Shown piece by piece: positions 32,218-40,539 of a DNA stretch of 64,000 nucleotides. This DNA comes from Polyangiaceae bacterium (GTDB taxonomy: Bacteria; Myxococcota_A; Polyangia; Polyangiales; Polyangiaceae), in NCBI GenBank assembly GCA_020633235.1, contig JACKEA010000002.1, positions 124,001-188,000 of the forward strand, written 5' to 3'. The notes under the pieces are model-generated. The model searched no databases. It saw only the letters and a list, made by a program, of their open reading frames with translations, and was not told where the DNA came from. Each line of letters starts with the position of its first letter. The first letter of the stretch is position 1. A program made the position numbers and the translations under genes.

Positions 32218-33920
32218 TAAATGGGAGCGAACTCGTCCTCTTGGCCAGGCTTCGCTCGGGGTTTCGTAGCCGGCCCGGGCCGGGGCGTCGACTTTGGTGC
32301 AGCCATCTTGGGTGTTGGGAACGTGGATTCCGCGGCCTTCGGCGCGGCCCGAAGTGCGGTTGCTACCGCAGCACTGGAAGGAAGCTCGGCGGCCGGCTGC
32401 GCAGGCGTGGGGCTGGGAGCGCCAGCCTGCACCAGTGCGCTAGACGATTCCGCGGGGATGCTGCTCGGAGACTCCGTAGTGGCCAAGCTGCCAGTGCTAG
32501 CCGAGTCTGTGGAGGCGGCCGGCTCGGCTGAGCTCGCAGCGCGCGCCCGCACCCAGCGAGCAATAGCGACGATCAGGAGCACGATGGCACCGCCCGTCCA
32601 TATTGCAGCCAAGATCTGCTGCTGAATACGAGACAATCGGAAACGCCGCCGGCGCCGCGGCGTGACCTTCGCTTCGACTCTGCGGGCAAGGGCATCCGGC
32701 GTGTGATCCGCCACCTGCGCGGGAAGCTTGACCCGAGCCTGGCTGGCGACGCGACCTCCGTTGAGCGGAGCAGCGCGAGCCGGCTTGGCGTGGGTGGCGG
32801 TGCGCGGTTCAGCGGGCCGAGCCGGGGCAGCTCCCCCGCTTGCAGTGGTCCCGAGTCGGAGCGTCAGTCGGCCCGCGAGCGCTGCCTGCTCGGCAGGAAC
32901 GGGTTCGGGCGACCACGTCGGCTGACGCCCGGCAAGCTCAACCTGAGCCGGTGGCGATTCCGGCTGAGGTCCGGGTTCGGGATCGGCCGGCGTCAACGCC
33001 GGCAGGTCGTACAGGTGCTGGATCGCGGGCACCAAGCCGCGCCCTCGACAATGCTCACCGAACTGCTTGCGGGCTCGTCGAATTGCTTCTCCGAACTCCG
33101 ACATGCTGGTGTACCGCTGCGCGGGCCGCTTGGCGATCGCCTTCAGGATCAGCTGCCAGATGAACTCGGGAACCGCCGGTACGATGCTCGGAAGCGGCAG
33201 CGGCATTCCGTGGATCTGAAGACCCGCAAGCTGGCGCGGGCCAGGGACGTTCCCGCTCGCATCGGTGAACGCGTAGCGCCCCGCGATGCACTCGTAGAGC
33301 ACCAGACCCAGCGTGTAGACGTCAGTCCGTGCATCTACGTTCTCTCCGAACAGTTGCTCGGGTGCCATGTACGCGGGCGTGCCGCGGATGATCATCTGGT
33401 CGGTGGTCTTGAGGCCGGAGTGGAACCACTTCGCCGTGCCCAGGTCCAAGATCTTGGCTTCGTCCCCGGTGGTAACGAACAGGTTGGCCGGCTTCACGTC
33501 GCGATGCACCACACCGTGCTCATGGGCCTGGTCCAGTCCGTCCGCGAACTGCGCCGCATAGTAGAGCGCCTGAGTCACGCTCAGGCGGCGAACGCGCCGC
33601 AGGATCTGCTGTACGTTCTCGCCCTCCAGCAGGTCCATGACAATGAAGACCACGTTGTCGGCGGTCACGCCCGCGTCGTGAACCTGCACCACGTTCGCGT
33701 GCTTCAGCTCGGCCAGCACCTGCGCTTCAATCTGAAAGCGGCGTTTGACCTCGGCCGGCTCCGCGTCGTCCACCTTCAGACACTTCATCGCCACCCGCCT
33801 GCGCAGGTACGGCTGAAGCGCGATGTACACGTCGCCCTGAGCGCCCTCCCCCAGCGGGGCGATGATCTCGTAGCGATCCACGAACGTGCCGGGTGTAAAG
33901 CGTCGGCGAGTCAACCCCAC
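32214..33920 (-). CDS. Transmembrane Ser/Thr protein kinase
   Basis: The product is 568 aa from GTG 33920. Kinase domain about 14-290: glycine loop LGEGAQGDVY, VAMKCLK with the ATP-binding Lys, catalytic loop HRDVKPANLF, DLGTAKW in place of DFG, and APEQLFG for the APE motif. Thus it is likely active, with the tolerated DLG variant. A Pro/Ala-rich linker leads to one membrane helix near 437-460 (AAIWTGGAIVLLIVAIARWV) and a low-complexity extracytoplasmic tail. It begins 69 bp after the preceding kinase stop and is coupled to the membrane protein downstream. Input signal unknown. Confidence 0.9.
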   Translation of the reverse strand: MGLTRRRFTPGTFVDRYEIIAPLGEGAQGDVYIALQPYLRRRVAMKCLKVDDAEPAEVKRRFQIEAQVLAELKHANVVQVHDAGVTADNVVFIVMDLLEGENVQQILRRVRRLSVTQALYYAAQFADGLDQAHEHGVVHRDVKPANLFVTTGDEAKILDLGTAKWFHSGLKTTDQMIIRGTPAYMAPEQLFGENVDARTDVYTLGLVLYECIAGRYAFTDASGNVPGPRQLAGLQIHGMPLPLPSIVPAVPEFIWQLILKAIAKRPAQRYTSMSEFGEAIRRARKQFGEHCRGRGLVPAIQHLYDLPALTPADPEPGPQPESPPAQVELAGRQPTWSPEPVPAEQAALAGRLTLRLGTTASGGAAPARPAEPRTATHAKPARAAPLNGGRVASQARVKLPAQVADHTPDALARRVEAKVTPRRRRRFRLSRIQQQILAAIWTGGAIVLLIVAIARWVRARAASSAEPAASTDSASTGSLATTESPSSIPAESSSALVQAGAPSPTPAQPAAELPSSAAVATALRAAPKAAESTFPTPKMAAPKSTPRPGPATKPRAKPGQEDEFAPIY

Positions 33921-33989
33921 CTCCTCCGGACCCGTGAGTCCGGGGCGTGGCGAAGCATATCATCGTTCTGTCGCGACACCATCCGAGGC

Positions 33990-35363
33990 CTACAACCGCG
34001 TCATGGCAAGAGCCGCCAAGCCAAGGAGAAAGACACTCAGCAGCACAACGAGCGCGAACCCGCCTCGCGACAGACTCGGCTCTCGCGACGCACTGGGCTC
34101 GTGCGCTCCGCTCGATTCTGGCGGCCGTACTGGCTCTTGCTGCGCGGCCGAGAGCAGCGTGCCCGGGGTGCGCCCGCCGACATCGCTGTTTGATGCGCGA
34201 ACCGGCTGCGCGTCCGGCTCAACGATGGGATCGGTCTTCCCGTCGTGTACAGGCAGCGCGTCCGAGGCAGAGGGCTCGCGAAGAGGCGCCGGACCGAGCG
34301 CTCGCGGCGGCATTGCGAGGGGCGTGAATGGCACGCCGCGGTCGGTCGAATCGTTGTTGTCCGCCAGAACGGCTTGTCCGCGCGCCACTTCCGAGTCCGA
34401 CACCAGCTCGCTCCGATGCACCGCGATGGTGCCCACGGATCCGATCGGGCCTCGCAGCCGCACGGCGATCTGCCCGAGCGCAGCAGAGAACTCGTCCGCT
34501 GATTGGAACCGCTCGTCCTTCCGCTTGGCCAGCCCTCGAAGCACGGCCGCATCGAGCTCCGCAGGAACTGGATCCGGCGCGAAGCGGGAGGGCGCCGCCG
34601 GCAACTGCATCCGATGCGCGGCGAGGAGCTCGATCACGTTCTTGGTGTGATCGAAAGGCCCGCGCCCGGCGATCATCGTGTAGAGCACCAACGCGAGCGA
34701 GTAGATGTCCGAGCGGTGGTCCACGCTCTTGAGCGCCGCCTGCTCGGGAGAAACGTACCGTGGCGTGCCGATGACGGCGTGGCCATCCGTCCGAAAGCCT
34801 AACGGTGCCGGTGCGTTGTCGGAGATCCCTTCCAGCACCTTGGCGATCCCGAAATCCAACACCTTCAGGATCCGGCCGGCGTCCGTAGGTGAGCACAGGA
34901 ACAGGTTGGTGGGTTTCACGTCCCGGTGCACCACCCCCAGCGCGTGCGCCGCACCGAGACCCGCGAGCGCTTGGCGCGCAAAATCGATCGCTTCAAGCAC
35001 CGGAATGGCAGGCCGCGCCTTCAGCTCTTGGGCGAGGGTGTGCCCTTTCAGCCACTCCATGACCAGATACGGTCGTCCGCTCGGCGTGCGCCCAAAGTCG
35101 AGCACCTCCACCACATTGCGATGGGTGAGACGGCCGAGGCTGCGCGCCTCCAACGCCAACCGCTCGACCAGATCCTCGCGATCCGGCGCGTGCGACGGAT
35201 GCACGACCTTGACCACCACCGTCCGCCCCAGATCGTGCTCGGCCAGATAGACCGCGCCCATTCCGCCCTCCCCCAACCGGGAGACGGTTCGATACGGCGT
35301 GCCTTCCAGCGGGTCCCCCGTGGGGCGCTTGACGTCGGTAGGATCTGGCAAGTCTCGAGCCAA
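33990..35363 (-). CDS. Ser/Thr protein kinase, tail-anchored, first gene of the cluster
   Basis: The product is 457 aa from TTG 35363 (TTG 35351 is an alternative; no ATG or GTG fits). The kinase domain begins TPYRTVSRLGEGGMGAVYLA, with VVVKVVHPSH (Lys), HRDVKPTNLF, VLDFGIAKVL and SPEQAALKSVDHRSDIYSLA, so all catalytic residues are present. A Ser/Pro-rich linker follows, and the C-terminus ends in a membrane helix (GFALVVLLSVFLLGLAALAM) with only TRL after it, a tail anchor. The TATACT box at 35372-35377 would give a leaderless message. It heads the 14.6-kb minus-strand cluster and is divergent from the block at 35.7 kb. Confidence 0.88.
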   Translation of the reverse strand: MARDLPDPTDVKRPTGDPLEGTPYRTVSRLGEGGMGAVYLAEHDLGRTVVVKVVHPSHAPDREDLVERLALEARSLGRLTHRNVVEVLDFGRTPSGRPYLVMEWLKGHTLAQELKARPAIPVLEAIDFARQALAGLGAAHALGVVHRDVKPTNLFLCSPTDAGRILKVLDFGIAKVLEGISDNAPAPLGFRTDGHAVIGTPRYVSPEQAALKSVDHRSDIYSLALVLYTMIAGRGPFDHTKNVIELLAAHRMQLPAAPSRFAPDPVPAELDAAVLRGLAKRKDERFQSADEFSAALGQIAVRLRGPIGSVGTIAVHRSELVSDSEVARGQAVLADNNDSTDRGVPFTPLAMPPRALGPAPLREPSASDALPVHDGKTDPIVEPDAQPVRASNSDVGGRTPGTLLSAAQQEPVRPPESSGAHEPSASREPSLSRGGFALVVLLSVFLLGLAALAMTRL

Positions 35364-35385
35364 GTGTGGTGAGTATATCGAACGA

Positions 35386-35409
35386 CAGCTGGCGCGTCGC
35401 CGCCAGCTG
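35386..35409. promoter_or_regulatory. 9-bp palindrome, operator candidate
   Basis: CAGCTGGCG-6 bp-CGCCAGCTG, perfect, 8 bp upstream of the TATACT box of the first kinase. Position over the -35 region fits a repressor or activator site. Confidence 0.45.
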
Positions 35410-35546
35410 ACCCAGCGCTTCGTCCGCTCGCGCCGCCGGTTTCCCCGAACCTCGCACCCTCCCCAAACAATGCCTGGACATTCGAGGGCTTGCCGGTCCG
35501 GCGCGGTACCGTCCGGATGGGCCGGCCCGACCAGAAGCGTCGCAAT

Positions 35547-35569
35547 CCTGCGACAGCCCCTGTCGCAGG
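35547..35569. promoter_or_regulatory. 10-bp inverted repeat (hairpin or operator)
   Basis: CCTGCGACAG-CCC-CTGTCGCAGG, perfect 10-bp arms with a 3-base centre, about 130 bp upstream of the gene at 35702. Confidence 0.45.
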
Positions 35570-35610
35570 AACCGAAGCGGCGCATGGCGGCCGTCATTTC
35601 GCGCCTGCGC

Positions 35611-35626
35611 CTGTCACGGCTGACAG
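35611..35626. promoter_or_regulatory. CTGTCA-4-TGACAG dyad
   Basis: A 6-bp perfect dyad 75 bp upstream of the gene at 35702. Its CTGTC half-site also occurs in the 35547-35569 repeat, so one regulator might bind both. Confidence 0.35.
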
Positions 35627-35701
35627 TTCCAGAACACCACAAGATGAGGGTAGCGTGCGCGGCACGAGGATCCTCACGTCGAAGCTTCCTTGGGGGAGGC
35701 C

Positions 35702-36226
35702 ATGAGCTGGTCCACATCACTACCGGAGGAGTTCGTGGGATACATCGAGCAGCTTGCTGAAACGCGCAGACAAACACCCGGCGAGTTCGCGGAGTCGGTC
35801 CGCCAATACCTGGACGTGTTCTTGGCTCGCGCTCACGCCGCGATAGCAAGCACGACGTGCGTCACCTTCGGTGAAGTGCAACACGCCCTGACCACCCTTC
35901 CGGCAGCGGGGACCGAGCCGACCGAACCCGGCCCGAGCCTGTCGCGCTACGTGGCTCTGGAATCAACACTCGGAATCGAGCTGCACGCCCACACTTGCAA
36001 CACACGCCCAGAAGGCCTCGTGGTGCGCGGGGCGGTCGTGCTGCCGGGAGAAGCATCAGAAATTGAGCGAATTCGCCCATTCATGCTGTTTCCGCTCGAG
36101 GGCTCCTGTTGCTTCATCACCTGGGATCGCTTCCAACGCGCGGTGCTGGAAGGCAGCGGCGAGTCCGTTCACCCGTTTCCCATCCACCGTATCGAGCCTC
36201 GCCCAGAGAACGCCAATGTGAATTGA
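35702..36226 (+). CDS. Unknown protein, paralogue 1 of a tandem pair
   Basis: The product is 174 aa; ATG 35702 has GGGGGAGG 5 bases upstream. An N-terminal helical part (LPEEFVGYIEQLAETRRQTP) is followed by a beta-rich part with RYVALESTLGIELHAHTC, LVVRGAVVLPGEAS, FMLFPLEGSCCFITWDRF and VHPFP. No signal peptide or membrane helix. The next gene shares all these segments at the same spacing, so they are tandem duplicates. I do not recognise the family. Orientation and spacing suggest co-transcription with the DUF262 protein downstream. Confidence 0.7.
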   Translation: MSWSTSLPEEFVGYIEQLAETRRQTPGEFAESVRQYLDVFLARAHAAIASTTCVTFGEVQHALTTLPAAGTEPTEPGPSLSRYVALESTLGIELHAHTCNTRPEGLVVRGAVVLPGEASEIERIRPFMLFPLEGSCCFITWDRFQRAVLEGSGESVHPFPIHRIEPRPENANVN

Positions 36227-36332
36227 CCCTACGCCCGTTCCCGCACGTGCACGCCAACGGTTGGCAGGGGCGTGTGGAAGCGGTAGCGTCGCGTCTCTCG
36301 CTCACGAGACACAGAGCATTGTCGGGGGTGAC

Positions 36333-36860
36333 ATGAATTGGCACTTGGCGTCGGAGTTCCCGCCAGATTTCGTCAGCTACCTCGAGCAGCTCGCTGAGGC
36401 TCGAATGGAGTCGCTGGCCGAGCTCACCACCTCGATTACCCGAGTGGTCGACATCTTCTTCGCGCGCGCTACGTCGGCAAAAGCCAATACGTCCTCGCTT
36501 GGGTTCGAGCAGGTACGGTCGAAGCTCATTCACCTCCCGCTGGCAGATGCACAACCACAGCCAGGGCGAACACCCTATGTCGCGCTCGGGACCACCCTGG
36601 GCATGGAGTTTCACGCCCTCACGTGCGACGCCTTCGACCCCACGCTGCTCGTGCGTGGCGCCATCGTCCTCCCCGGAGAAGCGCGGCGCCCGGACCGGGT
36701 TCGCGCTTTCGCGGTTTTTCCGCTACAGGCCGCATGTTCCTTCATCACCGCGGAGCGGTTCGAAGAGGTCTTGGACCACCCCCACGACTCGAGCAAGTTC
36801 GTTCACCCCTTTCCCGTGTACACCGCAGAGCTCCGCGGCCTTCGGGAACACGAGAATTGA
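36333..36860 (+). CDS. Unknown protein, paralogue 2 of a tandem pair
   Basis: The product is 175 aa. It matches its neighbour along the whole length: FPPDFVSYLEQLAEARMESL, PYVALGTTLGMEFHALTC, LLVRGAIVLPGEARR, FAVFPLQAACSFITAERF and FVHPFPVY. Identity looks like 40-50%, so the duplication is old and both copies are maintained. No catalytic motif is obvious; the conserved Cys after HALT/HAHT and the LPGE loop are the best candidates for function. It lies 62 bp before the DUF262 nuclease candidate and 106 bp after paralogue 1. Confidence 0.7.
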   Translation: MNWHLASEFPPDFVSYLEQLAEARMESLAELTTSITRVVDIFFARATSAKANTSSLGFEQVRSKLIHLPLADAQPQPGRTPYVALGTTLGMEFHALTCDAFDPTLLVRGAIVLPGEARRPDRVRAFAVFPLQAACSFITAERFEEVLDHPHDSSKFVHPFPVYTAELRGLREHEN

Positions 36861-36922
36861 TAGGGCAGAGCAGGTCTGGAGCCCGAGACGCTCGTAGGTA
36901 GTTTGAAGAGGAGGACGCAGCC

Positions 36923-39052
36923 ATGGCCAACATCTACAAGGAGAAGACTGAAGAACTTCACCAACTGCTCGACCGAGCCCGATCTGCCGATGGCGCGACC
37001 GTGCTCATTCCGGACCTACAGCGGCCGTATGTATGGACCCCAAATCAAGTATCGCTTCTCGTGGATTCACTGATCAGGGGCTGGCCCTTTGGCACTCTGT
37101 TGATGTGGAAAGTGGGACAGTCAGACATTCAGAACATCCCGCATCGGCAGTTCTGGCGCGTGGTGGATCGAACCAGCGATGCGGCCAGCAGTGTCGTTAC
37201 GCGAAAGGACCCACCCGCCGCTTACCATATGGTCCTCGATGGCCAGCAGCGGGTGCAGAGCCTGCTACTCGCGCTCGGCGGAGACGCCTGGGGATTCAAG
37301 ATGGAGGATCGCGCTTGGGCGCAGGAAGTCCAGGACCGTCGCCCCCGTGGCCGATACGGCAAGTACCGCCATTGGTCCAAAGCCAGCCTCTGTTTCGACC
37401 TCGATCGCTTTCTCCGGGAATACGATTCGAGCGGAGACCTTCTGACCATCGACTTTCGCACCGTGCTGCAGTGGGTGATCACGGATCCCTCAGATGGCCA
37501 GTCGAAGTGGACAAAGCCGGCGACGTACGAAGAGCCGCTTGCGAGAGCGTTCGCGGACGCGAACAAGGGACGACTCGTTCGCATGAGCCGGCTTTGGAGC
37601 TCGGCCACGCCGAACCCGAACATAAAGGAGGGTCAATTCCGGGACATACTCCAGCGGCTGCTGAAGAGCGAAGGCATCCCGGACGCGAAGGTCGAACAAC
37701 TGCTCATCCCGATGGGCGAGCTGATGACGACGCTTCGCGATGTGAAGCTCAGCGAGGTAACATACCTTGAGCTGGTGGCCTTCGACGGGAACATCTGGAC
37801 GGAGGATGCTTACAACGATGCAATCGTGAACATCTTCGCCAGACTCAACACAGCTGGTCGTACGCTCTCTCGTGAGGAAATCACGCTCGCTTGGCTGAAG
37901 GTCGGCTGGGACCCGAATGCGACCGGCGGGAGGACCGCGGGTGAGTGCTTTGAGGATCTGCTCGTGGAACTCGCGGACCGCGGGCTAGACATCAAGATGG
38001 ACGATCTGGTCGCTGCCGTTTCGTTCATTTGGTCAGTGCTCTGCAATGGCGGCCAGATCCTGGCAAATCGCGACCTACTGAAGGGCGCCACAATCCGGCC
38101 CATGGCGTCGGACTTAGCCCGCCGATGGAAAGGGATCAGCCACGCAATCATTGGTGCGCTAGACGTGGTAGCGAGCCGCGGGCTCGAATTCGGGGGCGCT
38201 GGGCAATATTCCTCGCTCAACGCGCTCGCGGTCGTTTGGGCATGGCGGTACATCGCCGCTGATTGGGAAGACCGGCACCAGCTGGCAGTTCCCCAGCGGG
38301 ACGGACTGCAGAAGAGCATCGACGCTGCGCTATCGGCCCGGGTCGATCGCTGGTTGATTTGCTCCCAATGGGCGGGGCGCTGGTCGGGATCTTCCCCTGC
38401 CATGGGTGGGTATGCGAAGGCGTTGAATGATGAGTTTCTCGCGTGCGAGAAGGTTGGCACGGTGGCCGAACTTCACGAGGCGCTCGCACGCAGGTTGAAC
38501 GGCTTCGTGGTGGACTTGGAGCCCGATGCGGCCAACTACATCGCGAGTCTTGCCGCGAGCAGCCGCGAGCGGGTCGCAACCTATCGCACTGCACTGTGGG
38601 TCTGGCACCGTTTGGACGCCACGCGTTGGCTGATGTCCGCTACCCCCCTGCGGCTCGGAAAGCGGAAGGCCAACCTAGATGTAGATCACGCGGTGGCCTT
38701 CGCGCTCTGGGAAACGAAACTGAAAACAGAGCCGCCGAGCCATGTCGACGACGAAGCAGACCCGGTTCATGTTGTCAACATGTTGGGCAACTGCTCGTTG
38801 CTCGAGAAGGCGTTCAACATTTCCAAGGGCAGACACACGCTCGCTTGGTTCATGAACCAGGTCCACGAAGTCAAGCAGGGCGAGGTATCGCTGTCGTCCT
38901 GGGCGAAGGCACTCGGCCTGGATAGCGTGATGCTGGATCCGGAATCTTCTCCGACCGACGGAGTGATCAGCGCGATCGCTTCGCGGGATGCCTCGATCCG
39001 TGCGGATCTGACGGAATTTGTCAAAGGCATGAAGGTCCGCACCGACGTCTAG
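36923..39052 (+). CDS. DUF262/HNH protein, GmrSD- or SspE-like nuclease candidate
   Basis: The product is 709 aa; AGGAGG lies 9 bases before ATG 36923. The N-terminal DUF262 region has LIPDLQRPYVWTPNQVSLLV at 28-47 and the nucleotide-binding/hydrolysis motif LDGQQR at 105-110. FARLNTAGRTLSREEI is another conserved DUF262 segment. The C-terminal part has LDVDHAVAF (His about 589) and VVNMLGNCSLLEKAFN followed by SKGRH, an HNH/DUF1524-type nuclease pattern with the D-H and N-x-x-G-N residues present. In GmrSD and SspE these domains couple NTP binding to cleavage of modified or phage DNA. It stands with two unknown paralogues; an antiphage role is inferred. Confidence 0.8.
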   Translation: MANIYKEKTEELHQLLDRARSADGATVLIPDLQRPYVWTPNQVSLLVDSLIRGWPFGTLLMWKVGQSDIQNIPHRQFWRVVDRTSDAASSVVTRKDPPAAYHMVLDGQQRVQSLLLALGGDAWGFKMEDRAWAQEVQDRRPRGRYGKYRHWSKASLCFDLDRFLREYDSSGDLLTIDFRTVLQWVITDPSDGQSKWTKPATYEEPLARAFADANKGRLVRMSRLWSSATPNPNIKEGQFRDILQRLLKSEGIPDAKVEQLLIPMGELMTTLRDVKLSEVTYLELVAFDGNIWTEDAYNDAIVNIFARLNTAGRTLSREEITLAWLKVGWDPNATGGRTAGECFEDLLVELADRGLDIKMDDLVAAVSFIWSVLCNGGQILANRDLLKGATIRPMASDLARRWKGISHAIIGALDVVASRGLEFGGAGQYSSLNALAVVWAWRYIAADWEDRHQLAVPQRDGLQKSIDAALSARVDRWLICSQWAGRWSGSSPAMGGYAKALNDEFLACEKVGTVAELHEALARRLNGFVVDLEPDAANYIASLAASSRERVATYRTALWVWHRLDATRWLMSATPLRLGKRKANLDVDHAVAFALWETKLKTEPPSHVDDEADPVHVVNMLGNCSLLEKAFNISKGRHTLAWFMNQVHEVKQGEVSLSSWAKALGLDSVMLDPESSPTDGVISAIASRDASIRADLTEFVKGMKVRTDV

Positions 39053-39175
39053 CCAGCCAGGGCACCTTCTACGGCCGGAGTACTCATCGATCCGGATTCG
39101 AGCCCGACTAGGCCACGCGTGGACGATCTTCGAACAATCCGAAAATTGTCGCACCTGCCACTTGCCGAGATGGGT

Positions 39176-39862
39176 CTACTCGCAGTCCACGAGCACTTCC
39201 GCATCGCAGGGCAACAGCTCGCTATAGTACCGCACAATTTGCGCAGAGAACGCGCGTGCCGTCATGTAGTTCATTCCGCCTCCAACCAGAATCCCGACTC
39301 CGAATGGTACGAGTCGACCGAGCGCAATACCGCCGCGCTTGGTTCCCCACTTGGTGAACACGGTAGTCCCGAGCTTCCTGTTGATGGCGGCAAGCAGCTT
39401 CCCGCTGACTTTCTTGTTGAACTGCTTGATGGCCACCTTCGTACCAACCCGACGCGTTGCCTCTCTTGCCGGCACGATGGCTCCAGTCGTCAGTCCCCAA
39501 ACCACCACGACCTCATCCCTACGATCGAGCGAAGCTGGGTCGTGTCCGTGCAGACCCGCCACGATCAGCTGCAATGTCGTCAGGTTGCGTAGAATGAGCC
39601 AAGTCTCCGCAGTGAGTGTCGTTCCCTCGATGGCGACCTGCGCTGCAGTGCCCAGCCCGGGAATCGCACCGGGCAGTGACGCGACAACGCCCGCGCCGGT
39701 AAGCCGCCATATCGTTCCGGTCACCAATGACCTGGCCAGATCTTGCGGCGACCTGCCAGGGTGCTTCTGCCTCAGCTCAGCAATTGCTCTTTCAATGCTA
39801 CGCGGGCTGGGAAAGATCATGAGCGCATTGAACACGCTCGTCAGTGTAGAATTCTCTGTCAC
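39176..39862 (-). CDS. EcsC-like membrane-associated protein
   Basis: The product is 228 aa from GTG 39862. A helical N-terminus (SIERAIAELRQKHPGRSPQD) precedes amphipathic/hydrophobic helices LPGAIPGLGTAAQVAIEGTT and LTAETWLILRNLTTLQLIVA. The C-terminus has the glycine-rich hydrophobic segment VPFGVGILVGGGMNYMTARA. This pattern (P-G...G hydrophobic helix, then GGGMNY) is seen in EcsC-family and DUF697-like proteins. The function of these domains is poorly known; some are in defence or transport contexts. It converges with the DUF262 gene (123 bp gap). Family confidence is moderate. Confidence 0.65.
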   Translation of the reverse strand: MTENSTLTSVFNALMIFPSPRSIERAIAELRQKHPGRSPQDLARSLVTGTIWRLTGAGVVASLPGAIPGLGTAAQVAIEGTTLTAETWLILRNLTTLQLIVAGLHGHDPASLDRRDEVVVVWGLTTGAIVPAREATRRVGTKVAIKQFNKKVSGKLLAAINRKLGTTVFTKWGTKRGGIALGRLVPFGVGILVGGGMNYMTARAFSAQIVRYYSELLPCDAEVLVDCE

Positions 39863-40071
39863 CGCCCAGCTCCCCTGTCGTCGGCGCGTTCGAACGCTTC
39901 CACGTGGGAATGTGAGCGGACGGACGAGAAGTCGTCAAGGAACAAAGATCGGGCGCCAAACCGGGAGCTTGGACTCCAGCCTAGAAGGCGCCTCCAACCA
40001 GTGCCCGGACGGGGCTGAGCCTCCGCCGCCAGCTGCGGCGCGACGGGCACCGCGCCGCAGCGACAGGATCG

Positions 40072-40485
40072 TCACTGGCCGCCGGCTTCGGTCAAGATCT
40101 GCTCGACGATCTCTTTCTGTTCCTTCACGAGCTTCTCGGGGACCTCGTCGCCACAGGACACGATCTCGTCGGCGTTCGATTTGCGGCAGCCGATCTGGAT
40201 CTTCAAGTGGCCGCCGCTCGTTTCCACCGTCCACAAGTACTTGAACTTCTCCTGGGCGATCTGCGAGCCGAGCAGCGTGCGCTCCTTGGTGACGATCTTT
40301 CCGGAGGCCTCGTCCTTTTCGTCGATGAGATAACCGCGATCGAGGAGCGTGCCCTCCGCCGCCGGTAGGAGCTTCTCGGAGGAGAGCTCCGTGGAGCGAT
40401 CCGTGGGCGAATAGGGCGCCATCTTCGGACCGGTACAAGCCGCGAGAACCAGGGAGAAAACCAGGGCGGAACCGACGCGTCGCAT
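40072..40485 (-). CDS. Small lipoprotein
   Basis: The product is 137 aa. MRRVGSALVFSLVLAAC is a lipoprotein signal with Cys 17. The mature part is a small alpha/beta domain (AEGTLLDRGYLIDEKDEASG, IAQEKFKYLWTVETSGGHLK, IVSCGDEVPEKLVKEQKEIV) with two Cys. I do not recognise the family, but a decayed paralogue is at 13465-13916. It is divergent from the DUF4349 lipoprotein with 54 bp between starts, so both promoters must overlap there. Confidence 0.75.
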   Translation of the reverse strand: MRRVGSALVFSLVLAACTGPKMAPYSPTDRSTELSSEKLLPAAEGTLLDRGYLIDEKDEASGKIVTKERTLLGSQIAQEKFKYLWTVETSGGHLKIQIGCRKSNADEIVSCGDEVPEKLVKEQKEIVEQILTEAGGQ

Positions 40486-40539
40486 GGGGCCGACGGTAGC
40501 ACGGGTGTAAGGGCGTCTGGGGTCGGCCGTTGTCACGGC

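Larger units (their letters stand above)
35364..35701. promoter_or_regulatory. Divergent regulatory region with three inverted repeats
   Basis: These 338 bp separate the kinase cluster (minus) from the 35.7-kb genes (plus). I see no gene. They hold a -10 box for the kinase (TATACT, 35372-35377 minus) and three perfect inverted repeats described separately. The density of dyads suggests control by one or more dimeric regulators. Confidence 0.5.
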
